From: Bacteroidota bacterium | GTDB lineage: Bacteria > Bacteroidota > Bacteroidia > Bacteroidales > JAAAOM01 | Length of the DNA: 58,194 nt | Direction of reading: 5' to 3' | Assembly (NCBI GenBank): GCA_009908855.1 | Contig: JAAAOM010000052.1 | Location: 1-58,194 of the forward strand | Part shown: one piece after another, positions 7,024 to 15,795 of the stretch | Layout of the letters: every line of letters starts with the position of its first letter | How positions within the stretch are numbered: the stretch's first letter is position 1 | Translations under genes and position numbers: made by a program | Notes under the pieces: generated by a model | Told to the model about the DNA's origin: nothing | Seen by the model: the letters and a program-made list of their open reading frames with translations, nothing else | The model's database searches: none

Positions 7024-7761
7024 ATGAAAATCAATAAACCAAAATTAAATTTATCTATTGACATACTAATGTTTATAGTAATGATACCGATTGCTGGTAT
7101 CGGTTTTCTAATTAAATATGTGCTTGTACCTGGATTTAAACGAAACGATATTTATGGTCGCGATGTTGAATTATACTATTGGGGTATCGACCGCCACCAG
7201 TGGGGAACAATCCATTTATACCTTAGTTTTATTTTACTCTTTTTATTGTTGCTGCACATTGTTTTTCATTGGAAGCAAATTGTGAGCATATTTAAAAATA
7301 TGGTATCGGCAAGGGCAATGCGCATTGCCTTAACACTATCGTTAATTGTTTTCACAATTATATTTGGCATACTGCCATTATTTATAACTCCCGAAATTGA
7401 AGAAGGTGTTTCTCATCATGCCCACCATAACGAAATTGGCAAAGGTTATTATTCTGATGAAAGACAACACAAAAACCGGGCTACAGAGCAACCTGTTGCT
7501 GAAAAACCACAAGAGCTTGAAGCTGCCGGTAATAATCAGGAAAATCACAATCATATAAACCATTCTGAAATAGAAATATATGGATATATGACCATTAATG
7601 AAGTGGCAGAAAAATTCAATATTTCTGCCCAGGATTTAGCTAAAAGCATTGGCGTGCCTGTTGGCTACAACAACGAAAAATTAGGCCGATTAAGAAAAAA
7701 ATACGGATTTCAGCTTAATGATTTGAGGGATTATGTAGAATCCAAAACTACTGTAAAATGA
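7024..7761 (+). CDS. DUF4405-like membrane protein with His-rich linker
   Basis: A 245-residue protein with three predicted membrane helices (about residues 12-32, 60-80 and 97-118), and His in or near helices 2 and 3 that could bind haem b. A His-rich linker follows (SHHAHHNE near residue 130, then HNHINH near residue 180). A C-terminal domain of about 60 residues begins 'YMTINEVAEKFNISAQDLAKSIGVP' and looks like a small helical (SAM/HTH-like) module. It may be a cytochrome-like quinone or electron link for the upstream ferredoxin. It overlaps the DUF169 gene by 4 bp. Confidence 0.65.
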   Translation: MKINKPKLNLSIDILMFIVMIPIAGIGFLIKYVLVPGFKRNDIYGRDVELYYWGIDRHQWGTIHLYLSFILLFLLLLHIVFHWKQIVSIFKNMVSARAMRIALTLSLIVFTIIFGILPLFITPEIEEGVSHHAHHNEIGKGYYSDERQHKNRATEQPVAEKPQELEAAGNNQENHNHINHSEIEIYGYMTINEVAEKFNISAQDLAKSIGVPVGYNNEKLGRLRKKYGFQLNDLRDYVESKTTVK

Positions 7762-8363
7762 TAAATGAACTCAAGAATATATTAGGCAACCGATGTAGTG
7801 CTATAAATTTTAACGGACAAATATCCGCCATTAATATTCCCGATAAAAAAATGAAGCTTTGTGAGGCTTTAAATTACTCTTTTGTTGTTCCTATTCAAAT
7901 AAATACAAATAAAATAGGATGCCCTGGTGCAAGAAGAAGTACGGGTATTGATACAGATAGTGAGAAATTAGCTTCATTCATTTCTGATAATACAAAAATA
8001 CCTGTGCCATTTATCATGGAGGCTTTTGAAAATATCCCAACGCTGGATTCTACTTTTTCTCACATTAATTTAGGAATTACAGAAGATGCTGAGCAGTTAT
8101 TGCCACCCGATATATTCGTTGCTTATGTTGCACCATCAAGAATAACCAGAATTATGCATGTTTTTGCGCAGCAAAATATACAAGTAGCCATTCCCCCCTA
8201 TTCATTACTTTCTGTTTGTGGAAATGTAATTGCCAATACTTATATAAATAAAACCCCTAGCATTTCATTTGGATGCCCGGAATCGAGAAAACATGGTGGT
8301 GTGCAGAATGATGAAGTTGTTATTGGTATTCCGGTTAACATGGTAAAGCATTTATTGAATTAA
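7758..8363 (+). CDS. DUF169 family protein
   Basis: A 201-residue protein. The family signature is the pair 'KIGCPGARRSTGI' near residue 53 and 'SFGCPESRKHGGV' near residue 174, followed by 'DEVVIGIPVNMV'. Two conserved Cys-Pro motifs suggest a thiol or metal site. DUF169 proteins occur in anaerobes and archaea near Fe-S and methyl-transfer genes, but their activity is unknown. It overlaps the DUF4405 gene by ATGA. Confidence 0.8.
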   Translation: MINELKNILGNRCSAINFNGQISAINIPDKKMKLCEALNYSFVVPIQINTNKIGCPGARRSTGIDTDSEKLASFISDNTKIPVPFIMEAFENIPTLDSTFSHINLGITEDAEQLLPPDIFVAYVAPSRITRIMHVFAQQNIQVAIPPYSLLSVCGNVIANTYINKTPSISFGCPESRKHGGVQNDEVVIGIPVNMVKHLLN

Positions 8364-8365
8364 TA

Positions 8366-8878
8366 ATGAAAAGGTTTATTTGCATATACATATTATTGCT
8401 GCTTGTGCTTGCAGGCAATGCACAAGAATTAATCATTACACTTAATAGTGGAACAGAATCAACTTTTCCAATTCCATCGTTAAAAAAAATCACATTTGAG
8501 AATGATGATATGCAGGTGTATAAAGCGGGCGAAAATTCCCCTTCAGAGTTTAGTATAAAGAACCTGTGTTGTGTTTATTTTAACAATACTGTTTCCACAG
8601 ATTTACCTCTGGAAAAAATCCGCAATCCGGGTAACATAGAAATTTATCCAAACCCAGTGTCGGAAAAATTAAATATTGAATACCCGATTTCAAATCCAAA
8701 TAACTACCCGTTACATCTTGTAATTTATACAACAGATGGAAAGGTATTATTACAGGAATCAATCAATAATCAATCTGGCTCAATAAGCATATCCCTTTCA
8801 GGGTTTTCTAATGGATTGTATATCGCTCAAATGCAAATTGGCGATGTTTTTTATTCAAAAAAAATCATTAAAAAATAA
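8366..8878 (+). CDS. secreted protein with T9SS type A sorting domain
   Basis: A 170-residue protein with a signal peptide (about 1-19, ending GNAQ). An N-terminal β-module reads 'LIITLNSGTESTFPIPSLKKITF'. The C-terminal 80 residues form a type A T9SS sorting domain ('IEIYPNPVSEKLNIEY' ... 'GLYIAQMQIG..FYSKKIIKK'). The product should cross the outer membrane through the type IX system and be anchored or released. It has no catalytic domain. The short N-terminal module is shared with the next gene product. Confidence 0.88.
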   Translation: MKRFICIYILLLLVLAGNAQELIITLNSGTESTFPIPSLKKITFENDDMQVYKAGENSPSEFSIKNLCCVYFNNTVSTDLPLEKIRNPGNIEIYPNPVSEKLNIEYPISNPNNYPLHLVIYTTDGKVLLQESINNQSGSISISLSGFSNGLYIAQMQIGDVFYSKKIIKK

Positions 8879-8885
8879 CGAATCC

Positions 8886-9623
8886 ATGAAAATGAAACAT
8901 AAAATATATCCTGTCCTGTTGCTCTCTTTGTTCTGCTTTTCGCTAAAAGCCCAGGACACCATGTATATCCATACAACAAATAGCGAAATACTGCGGATAG
9001 CGATTGATGATATTGACAGCATTATATTTTATCCGGAAGCACAAATACCTTCAAATAAGGTAACTGATGTTGATGGAAACCAATACAATACCATCTCTAT
9101 TGGCACACAGGTTTGGATGGCGGAAAATCTAAAGGTAACACATGCACCAGATGGTTTAGAGATTACATCTTATGCTTACAATAATAATGATAGTTATGCA
9201 GAAACCTATGGCCGTTTATACACCTGGAGTGTGGCCATGAATGGCGAAACACAAGAGAAAGCACAGGGCATTTGCCCGTGTGGCTGGCATATTCCGTCAG
9301 ACAAAGAATTTAAGGTACTCGAAAAATATTATGGAATGACAGACAATGAGGCGAACATGATAAATACATGGCGGGGAAGCGGAATAGGTACAAAATTTAA
9401 GTCAGATGATGAAGATGGGTATCGGGCAAAATTATCAGGCAGAAGAACATCATCCGGACAATACAGCCTGCTGAACGTATTTGAATACATGTGGACATCA
9501 AGCGAATACGGGGACAATGCCTGGCGAAGATGTCTTGATCTAAACTCAGAAGAAATTGGCAGATGGAATACCTTTCCAAAGACATATGGCTTTTCTGTAC
9601 GATGTATTAAAGACAATGAATAA
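8886..9623 (+). CDS. secreted FISUMP-domain protein
   Basis: A 245-residue protein from ATG 8886; the longer frame upstream lies inside the previous gene and hides the signal peptide. The signal peptide covers about residues 1-23, ending SLKAQ. An N-terminal module ('MYIHTTNSEILRIAIDDIDSIIFY') resembles that of the preceding protein. From about residue 60 it is a FISUMP domain (TIGR02145) with the typical 'DVDGNQYNTISIGTQVWMAENL', 'CPCGWHIPS' and 'FSVRCIKD' segments. This domain is common in Bacteroidota surface proteins and its function is unknown. Confidence 0.85.
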   Translation: MKMKHKIYPVLLLSLFCFSLKAQDTMYIHTTNSEILRIAIDDIDSIIFYPEAQIPSNKVTDVDGNQYNTISIGTQVWMAENLKVTHAPDGLEITSYAYNNNDSYAETYGRLYTWSVAMNGETQEKAQGICPCGWHIPSDKEFKVLEKYYGMTDNEANMINTWRGSGIGTKFKSDDEDGYRAKLSGRRTSSGQYSLLNVFEYMWTSSEYGDNAWRRCLDLNSEEIGRWNTFPKTYGFSVRCIKDNE

Positions 9624-9634
9624 AAACAGAAATT

Positions 9635-9979
9635 ATGGCGAAACAAATATGCTTATTTACATTGCTTTTAGGACTATTCTTATCATGCGAAAACAATGAT
9701 GATGAAAGTGGCAATCCATCAGAACAATTGGTTTACGAGTCGTTAACGATCGACCGGGACACTTTATCGCCTGGCGAGACTACAACGATTACAGCATCTG
9801 CAACCGGATATAATATTGAATATCATTGGTCTGCAACAGCCGGAGATTTACTCGGTGGTGGTTCGGTGGTTACTTATGCAGCTTCGCCTTGCCATGTGGG
9901 GGAAAATACAATTAGCTGTACAGTAAAAGATGGAAATGATAAATCAGAAACAAAATCGGTGAAAATTGTCGTTGAATAA
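9635..9979 (+). CDS. lipoprotein with a single Ig/PKD-like domain
   Basis: A 114-residue protein with a lipobox near residue 18 (LGLFLSCEN), so it is probably lipid-anchored. The remaining roughly 85 residues form one β-sandwich with 'DTLSPGETTTITASATGYNIEYHWSA' and 'NTISCTVKDGNDKSETKSVKI', which is PKD or bacterial Ig-like. It overlaps the next gene by 14 bp. Confidence 0.75.
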   Translation: MAKQICLFTLLLGLFLSCENNDDESGNPSEQLVYESLTIDRDTLSPGETTTITASATGYNIEYHWSATAGDLLGGGSVVTYAASPCHVGENTISCTVKDGNDKSETKSVKIVVE

Positions 9980-10919
9980 ATTCTATATTATAATTCCTGC
10001 TTTACTCATGTCTGTTTATGGGCATGGTCAGTGCCTTTCCTCTGTTAACCCGGTTGGCGGGACTGAAAGTTTATTGGTTTTGGAAAAAAATGCCATTAGA
10101 ATAATCAGCTTTTACAAATACGGGCAAGGGAAAGCGTATTATACGAAAAACAAAAAGGCTGATTTCGATTTAATTGAAAAAGCCTGTTACAATTACTTTT
10201 CCGTACTGGCAGGTTATGGTATAAACAACAAACTCACCCTTGAAACCGAAGCAGGCTATTATTTCAATAAATCACAAACATATAATGTTGAGCCAAAATA
10301 TACCTTAACAGGTAAAGGCTTATCAAATTTGGTTTTATTGGCAAAAGTTAACCTTTATACAAACCATGTAAAACGAATTTATTTTTCTTTTGCAGCCGGT
10401 CCCAGAATACCCTTTAAAAGGGGATTTCAAACTGTAAACAATGTGCTATTACCTATTGAACTGCAACCTTCTGCAGGTGCATACGGTCTCGTATTAAACT
10501 CATCTTTTGTTAAGGAAAATTCAGAAAAAGGCTTGCGTTGCTTTATTACAAACCGAACCGAAATAAATGGCAGGAACAGAAACAATTATCGTCCCGGAAC
10601 ATCAATTTTCACTTCGGCTTTCATTTCCAAGCACTTAATGTTTCAGTGGCTTAAAGGAGACTGGACAACCATTCTTCAACTAAGAAACGAAATACGAACA
10701 AGAGACAAAATGAATTGCTGTTTTAAAGAATCGTCAGGTGGTACTTTGCTTTTTCTGGTTCCTCAACTGAATTATGTGATGTTTGAAAAATGGAGTTTAT
10801 CAGCCATGATAGACATTCCTGTTTATCAGTATTTTAACGGAACGCAGTTGGGCGCATCACCGGGTCTCACCATCAGTCTTTCAAGGGTATTTAAAATGCA
10901 AAAAAACAATGAATCATAA
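9966..10919 (+). CDS. putative outer-membrane β-barrel protein, TTG start
   Basis: A 317-residue frame. Starting at TTG 9966 gives a good signal peptide (LNKFYIIIPALLMSVYGHGQC), whereas the first ATG (10008) would cut it in half, so TTG is preferred. The rest has alternating polar/aromatic β-strands ending in a hydrophobic C-terminal strand, consistent with an outer-membrane barrel. I do not recognise the family. It is probably the partner of the upstream surface lipoprotein and T9SS/FISUMP proteins. Confidence 0.6.
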   Translation: MSLNKFYIIIPALLMSVYGHGQCLSSVNPVGGTESLLVLEKNAIRIISFYKYGQGKAYYTKNKKADFDLIEKACYNYFSVLAGYGINNKLTLETEAGYYFNKSQTYNVEPKYTLTGKGLSNLVLLAKVNLYTNHVKRIYFSFAAGPRIPFKRGFQTVNNVLLPIELQPSAGAYGLVLNSSFVKENSEKGLRCFITNRTEINGRNRNNYRPGTSIFTSAFISKHLMFQWLKGDWTTILQLRNEIRTRDKMNCCFKESSGGTLLFLVPQLNYVMFEKWSLSAMIDIPVYQYFNGTQLGASPGLTISLSRVFKMQKNNES

Positions 10920-11541
10920 CTGTTATCAAATGTGTATGAACAACAACATAGAAAAAGGAGAATGTGTAGAGTTGCCAACTAAATACGGTCATTTCAGGTT
11001 AGTACCATTTTTGGAAAAACAGACAGGTCTTGAACACATTGCCTTGTTAACGAGGGAATTTGAGAAAGATGATATTGTACTAACCCGCATACATTCTGCC
11101 TGCGCAACAGGTGATTTATTTGGCTCACTCAGGTGCGATTGCGGGGAACAGCTTGAAAAAGCCATGAAAATTATAGAACACAATGGAACAGGCTTAATAC
11201 TATACCTGCAACAGGAAGGACGGGGCATTGGCTTAATGAGCAAAATAAAGGCTTACAAACTACAGGAACAGGGTTTAGATACCGTTGAAGCCAATATTCA
11301 TCTTGGTTTTGCCCCCGATGAAAGAAATTACAAGATAGCTTCTGTCATACTTCAATTGCTTGGGGTTGATAAGGTAAACCTGCTTACCAATAACCCGGAT
11401 AAAATATCGGGGCTTGAAATAAATAACATACAGGTTATAAAGCATACCCCATTGGTTATTAAACCAAACAAATACAATGAAAAGTATATGAATACAAAAC
11501 AGCAAAAGATGAATCATTTATACAATTTATTGGAAGTTTAA
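10909..11541 (+). CDS. ribA: GTP cyclohydrolase II
   Basis: A 210-residue protein. The zinc site is C65, C76 and C78 in 'HSACATGDLFGSLRCDCGEQ', followed by 'QQEGRGIGL' and the 'NIHLGFAPDERNY' segment. It catalyses the first step of riboflavin synthesis. It is a stand-alone RibA without the RibB (DHBP synthase) domain, which Bacteroidota often have fused. The riboflavin gene ribH at 42.2 kb is far away, so this is probably a cargo copy. It overlaps the preceding gene by 11 bp; alternative starts lie at 10930 and 10936. Confidence 0.93.
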   Translation: MNHNCYQMCMNNNIEKGECVELPTKYGHFRLVPFLEKQTGLEHIALLTREFEKDDIVLTRIHSACATGDLFGSLRCDCGEQLEKAMKIIEHNGTGLILYLQQEGRGIGLMSKIKAYKLQEQGLDTVEANIHLGFAPDERNYKIASVILQLLGVDKVNLLTNNPDKISGLEINNIQVIKHTPLVIKPNKYNEKYMNTKQQKMNHLYNLLEV

Positions 11542-11559
11542 TACAATTAATCAATAAAA

Positions 11560-12696
11560 GTGAAGATAAATAATACAAAAAATTTATTACTACTTTGTTG
11601 CCGGATAGTTGTAGGGCTTGTATTCGTATTTTCCGGTTTTGTAAAAGGTATCGACCCATTGGGCACTACATACAAATTAACCGACTACTTTAATGCTTTT
11701 AACATGGGGTTTCTCGAACCTTTTTCGTTGGCTTTCTCTATTCTGTTAAACATGTCGGAGTTTTTGCTTGGCATAGGGATGTTATTAGGGGTTTTCCAAC
11801 GTTTTTTTATATCAATGGCATCGGTATATATGCTTATTTTTACTCCACTTACTTTTGTATTAGCCATCTATAACCCCGTAACAGACTGCGGCTGTTTTGG
11901 AGATGCCATTGAAATGACCAATTGGCAAACGTTTTTTAAAAACCTGGTTATTGTTGCCATCCTTATTCCTGTCTTTCTAAACCGGAATAATATAGTCAGT
12001 TCATTGTCTGCAAAAAAACAATGGTTAATAACCGCCGTAGCTGTAACAGGATTTTTATTTATTTCTGTACAAACCTATCATCATCTGCCTTATATCGACT
12101 TTCGCCCTTATAAAGAGGGTACATATATTCCTGATGGAATGACCATTCCGGAAGGAATGCCTACCGATTCTTTTGCTTATTCTTTGGTGTATAAAAGAGG
12201 TGATGAACTTAAAGAAATTGCCCTTGACGAAGTTACGACCTTAGATTCAACCTGGCAATGGATTGAAACCAAATCTAAATTAATACGGCGCGGCTATCAT
12301 CCACCCATTCACGATTTTTCCTTTACAAGTAAACATGGCGAAAATATTACCGATTCAATTTTATACGATACGTCTTATGTATTTCTTGCCATCTCTCACA
12401 AACTAAATAAAGCGAATACCAAAGGATTGGAAAACCTGAAATCAAATTACAATTTTAGCAGAAACAACAATTACAAGTTTTATTTGGGAACCGCTTCAAC
12501 AAACGAAGAAATTGATTTTTATACATCTGAATATCAATTGCCTTTTAACTTTTACACAGCCGATAACATTATGCTTAAAACCGTGGTAAGGGCTAATCCG
12601 GGATTGGTATTAATTAAAAACGGTACAATAATTAAAAAATGGCATCATAACGATTTACCCGAAAACGAGGAACTACAACAATTGACCCGTAATTAA
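11560..12696 (+). CDS. BT_3928-like protein: DoxX/MauE-type membrane domain plus periplasmic domain
   Basis: A 378-residue protein starting at GTG 11560. The N-terminal half has four membrane helices with the DoxX/MauE pattern ('VVGLVFVFSGFVKGIDPLGT') and the 'DCGCFGDAIEMTNWQTFFKN' motif typical of the family. The C-terminal half (about 190-378) is extracytoplasmic and contains a thioredoxin-like ending ('ANPGLVLIKNGTIIKKWHHNDLP'). Such proteins are assumed to work in thiol or quinone redox at the membrane. Confidence 0.82.
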   Translation: MKINNTKNLLLLCCRIVVGLVFVFSGFVKGIDPLGTTYKLTDYFNAFNMGFLEPFSLAFSILLNMSEFLLGIGMLLGVFQRFFISMASVYMLIFTPLTFVLAIYNPVTDCGCFGDAIEMTNWQTFFKNLVIVAILIPVFLNRNNIVSSLSAKKQWLITAVAVTGFLFISVQTYHHLPYIDFRPYKEGTYIPDGMTIPEGMPTDSFAYSLVYKRGDELKEIALDEVTTLDSTWQWIETKSKLIRRGYHPPIHDFSFTSKHGENITDSILYDTSYVFLAISHKLNKANTKGLENLKSNYNFSRNNNYKFYLGTASTNEEIDFYTSEYQLPFNFYTADNIMLKTVVRANPGLVLIKNGTIIKKWHHNDLPENEELQQLTRN

Positions 12697-12705
12697 CAGG
12701 CAAAG

Positions 12706-12936
12706 ATGACAAAAACACTAAGTGAGATGCAGCAGGCAGAAAAAGGAATTATACAAAGTATAAGAGGCGGTAAAGGATTATCAGCAAAAATGGATAGCCT
12801 TTCGTTTTACATAGGAAAAGAAATAGAATTGGTATCAAAACAATCCAGGCGAGGACCGGTGGTGGTCAAATCAGGAAACACCCATTTAGCTATTGGTTCG
12901 GGAATTGCTCAAAAAATAATTATTGATGTAAAATGA
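12706..12936 (+). CDS. feoA: FeoA ferrous iron transport accessory protein
   Basis: A 76-residue SH3-like protein ('GKEIELVSKQSRRGPVVVKSGNTHLAIGSGIAQKIII'). It overlaps feoB by ATGA, the standard feoAB order. It supports Fe(II) uptake through FeoB, here inside an Fe-S-rich gene cluster. Confidence 0.92.
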   Translation: MTKTLSEMQQAEKGIIQSIRGGKGLSAKMDSLSFYIGKEIELVSKQSRRGPVVVKSGNTHLAIGSGIAQKIIIDVK

Positions 12937-14642
12937 AGATATTGCTAATTGGAAATCCGAATGTAGGTAAAAGCGTAATTTTTAACAGGCTCACCGGGAT
13001 AGATGTCATTTCATCGAACTACCCGGGTACTTCTGTTGATTTCACAAAAGGATTTATTACAATTAGCGGAACAAGGCATGAACTTATTGATGTTCCCGGT
13101 ACATATACACTTGAACCTACCTGCAAAGCAGAGGAAATAGCTGTTGAATTACTGAAAGAAGGGGATATTGTAATTAATGTAATGGATGCCACAAACCTGG
13201 AACGTAGCCTAAACCTTACACTGCAACTCATAAAACAAAAAATCCCCTTTGTAACAGCCCTTAATTTATTTGACGAAGCTGAACACACAGGTATTTCTAT
13301 TGATGTTGAAAAGCTTGAGCGTATACTTAACATAAAATGCATACCAACCTGTGCGTTAACCGGGGTAGGGATTAATAAACTTGTTAATTCATTAGAAGAA
13401 GTTAAAGTGTCGGATTTCGATTTTGATAATGAAAATCGTTGGAATACTATTGGGGAAATATTGAGGGAAACACAACGTATTAAGCATAAACATCATACTT
13501 TTTTAGAAACCCTTCGTGATTATTCCATTAAACCTGTTACGGGCATTCCTATTTTGCTTGGTGTGCTCGTGTTAATGTTTCTGATTATACGATTTGTAAG
13601 TGAAGGTATTATTGAACAGATATCAAATCCGCTGTTTAATTCCGTGTGGACACCCGTTTTAGTTAAGTTGTCCGCCGTGCTGCAAAACAATGAGATGTTA
13701 TCTAAACTGTTATTTGGTGAGTTTAATACTGCAATAAATTATGAAACTTCATTTGGTTTACTCACAACAGGGTTATATATCCCAATTGGGATAGTGCTGC
13801 CTTACGTCTTTTCTTTTTATACTTTTTTGGCACTCATGGAAGATTCGGGGTATTTACCACGGGTTGCGGTAATGATGGATACCACCATGCACAAAGCAGG
13901 TGTGCATGGGTTTTCAATAATACCCATGCTGCTGGGTTTTGGGTGTAATGTACCCGGGGCACTTGCCACAAGAATTCTCGAAACACGTAAAGAAAAATTT
14001 ATTACCGCCACATTATTATCAATTGCAGTACCTTGTATGGCTCTGCAAGCAATGCTATTTGGGTTGTTGGGCAGTTATGGCTATAAAGGCTTATTAATTG
14101 TATTTGCCACTCTTGTGGTTGTTTGGTTTGTTGTTGGAAACATATTAAAACATACAGTTAAAGGTACTTCTCCTGAAATGTTTTTGGAGATACCTCCTTA
14201 TCGTCTGCCTTATTTTAAAGGGATTGCCAAGAAGGTGTTTATGCGCATAAAATGGTTTGTAAAAGAAGCCATTCCGTTTATGTTGTTAGGTGTTTTGCTT
14301 GCTAATTTTCTATACGCCTTTGAAATTTTACAAGGCATTGAAAAAATTACCTCCCCCTTATTTGTGCATTGTTTAGGGTTGCCCAAAGAAGCAGTTGGCG
14401 CATTAATATTGGGGTTGTTGAGAAAAGACCTGGCTGTTGGAATGCTAATCCCTTTACAACTAGAGCTTAATCAGCTTATTGTTGCTTCGGTAGTATTAGC
14501 AGTTTATTTCCCTTGTGTTGCTACATTCTCTGTCCTGATTAAAGAATTGGGAATTAAGGATATGCTAAAGTCTGTTCTAATTATGCTATTCACGGCAATA
14601 CTTACAGGAACAGTATTAAACCAAATACTTAAGATAATATGA
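12933..14642 (+). CDS. feoB: FeoB ferrous iron transporter (short form)
   Basis: A 569-residue protein. The N-terminal GTPase has G1 GNPNVGKS (residues 7-14), the 'SNYPGTSVD' G2 region and G3 DVPG (53-56). The membrane part has the two Gate motifs, around 'GFGCNVPGALATRILETRKEKF' and 'AVYFPCVATFSVLIKELG'. It is about 100-200 residues shorter than enterobacterial FeoB, with a compact GDI region and no C-terminal cytoplasmic tail. It imports Fe(II). The stop overlaps the start of a tiny lipoprotein gene. Confidence 0.94.
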   Translation: MKILLIGNPNVGKSVIFNRLTGIDVISSNYPGTSVDFTKGFITISGTRHELIDVPGTYTLEPTCKAEEIAVELLKEGDIVINVMDATNLERSLNLTLQLIKQKIPFVTALNLFDEAEHTGISIDVEKLERILNIKCIPTCALTGVGINKLVNSLEEVKVSDFDFDNENRWNTIGEILRETQRIKHKHHTFLETLRDYSIKPVTGIPILLGVLVLMFLIIRFVSEGIIEQISNPLFNSVWTPVLVKLSAVLQNNEMLSKLLFGEFNTAINYETSFGLLTTGLYIPIGIVLPYVFSFYTFLALMEDSGYLPRVAVMMDTTMHKAGVHGFSIIPMLLGFGCNVPGALATRILETRKEKFITATLLSIAVPCMALQAMLFGLLGSYGYKGLLIVFATLVVVWFVVGNILKHTVKGTSPEMFLEIPPYRLPYFKGIAKKVFMRIKWFVKEAIPFMLLGVLLANFLYAFEILQGIEKITSPLFVHCLGLPKEAVGALILGLLRKDLAVGMLIPLQLELNQLIVASVVLAVYFPCVATFSVLIKELGIKDMLKSVLIMLFTAILTGTVLNQILKII

Positions 14643-14779
14643 TAACAAAACGAAAAATAATATTCAAGGCAGTAGTAATTATATTGATAAGCCTTCAATT
14701 TGTATTACACAGTTGTAATGCACAAAGGCATCATCATAAATCTTTACCCTGTCCTTGCGAAAAAAACAATAGGAGATAA
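14639..14779 (+). CDS. tiny lipoprotein with His3 and CPC motifs downstream of feoB
   Basis: A 46-residue gene read from the DNA. It is coupled to feoB by ATGA and ends 3 bp before the fabH start. It has a short basic N-terminus, one hydrophobic segment, and a lipobox-like HSC at about residues 20-22. The mature part of about 25 residues contains HHH and CPC, possible metal ligands. This fits a FeoC-like or metal-trapping accessory to FeoB, but no family is recognised. Confidence 0.6.
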   Translation: MITKRKIIFKAVVIILISLQFVLHSCNAQRHHHKSLPCPCEKNNRR

Positions 14780-14782
14780 AAA

Positions 14783-15778
14783 ATGATAACTGCAAAAATT
14801 TCAGGAATAGAGGCGTATCTGCCAGCTTACAAATTAACCAACGAAGAGTTAAGTAAAATGGTAGATACTTCTGATGAGTGGATTACCAAACGAGTAGGCA
14901 TAAAAGAGCGAAGGATTTTAAAAGGAGAAGGATTGGCAACATCCGATATGGGAGCTGAGGCAGTAAAGAAACTATTGCAAAAAACCAACACATCAGCCGA
15001 TGAAATTGAACTTATAATTACAGCTACCATAACACCCGATATGTTCTTTCCTTCAACTTCCTGTTTAATAGCTGATAAAGCCGGGATAAAAAATGCATGG
15101 GGATTTGATATAAGTGCTGCCTGTTCAGGGTTTCTTTTTGCCCTTCAAACAGCATCACAGTTTATCGAAACAGGTAAAAACAAAAAAGTGATACTTGTTG
15201 CAGCCGATAAAATGTCGTCAATAACAGATTATACCGACCGCACAACCTGTGTACTATTTGGCGATGCTGCGGTTGCCATGCTGTTAGAACCTACCGAAGA
15301 AGAAACCGGGATTCTTGACCACGATTTGCACATTGATGGTTCGGGAAAAGACTTTTTATATATGAAAGCAGGTGGTTCGCTAAAACCAGCTTCACACGAA
15401 ACTGTAGATGCAAAAGAACACTTTATATATCAGGAAGGTAAATCAGTTTTTAAAGTTGCTGTATCAAGCATGGCAGACACTTCGGTAAAGATGATGAAGA
15501 AACACAACATTAGTACCGAAGAACTGGCATGGTTTGTTCCCCATCAGGCAAATTTGCGCATTATTGAGGCGGTTGGTAAAAGAATGGGGCTAACAAAAGA
15601 TAAGATTAAAATAAACATTGAACGTTATGGCAATACTACAGCAGCAACAATCCCTTTATGTTTATGGGAGCTTGAAAAACAACTAAAAAAAGGGGATAAT
15701 CTTATTTTATCGGCTTTTGGAGGTGGTTTTACATGGGGTTCGATATACCTAAAATGGGCTTATAATCAGAATGAATAA
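14783..15778 (+). CDS. 3-oxoacyl-ACP synthase III (FabH family)
   Basis: A 331-residue thiolase-fold protein with catalytic C114 ([12 protein letters not shown]), His in 'VPHQANLRI' and Asn in '[13 protein letters not shown]', a full FabH triad. It initiates fatty-acid or polyketide-like chains from acyl-CoA and malonyl-ACP. No acyl-carrier protein or FabD/FabG gene lies nearby, only an FMN split-barrel gene and a FabF-like gene. It is likely a secondary copy with a special substrate. Confidence 0.9.
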   Translation: MITAKISGIEAYLPAYKLTNEELSKMVDTSDEWITKRVGIKERRILKGEGLATSDMGAEAVKKLLQKTNTSADEIELIITATITPDMFFPSTSCLIADKAGIKNAWGFDISAACSGFLFALQTASQFIETGKNKKVILVAADKMSSITDYTDRTTCVLFGDAAVAMLLEPTEEETGILDHDLHIDGSGKDFLYMKAGGSLKPASHETVDAKEHFIYQEGKSVFKVAVSSMADTSVKMMKKHNISTEELAWFVPHQANLRIIEAVGKRMGLTKDKIKINIERYGNTTAATIPLCLWELEKQLKKGDNLILSAFGGGFTWGSIYLKWAYNQNE

Positions 15779-15795
15779 TTAAATAACAGAATAAA

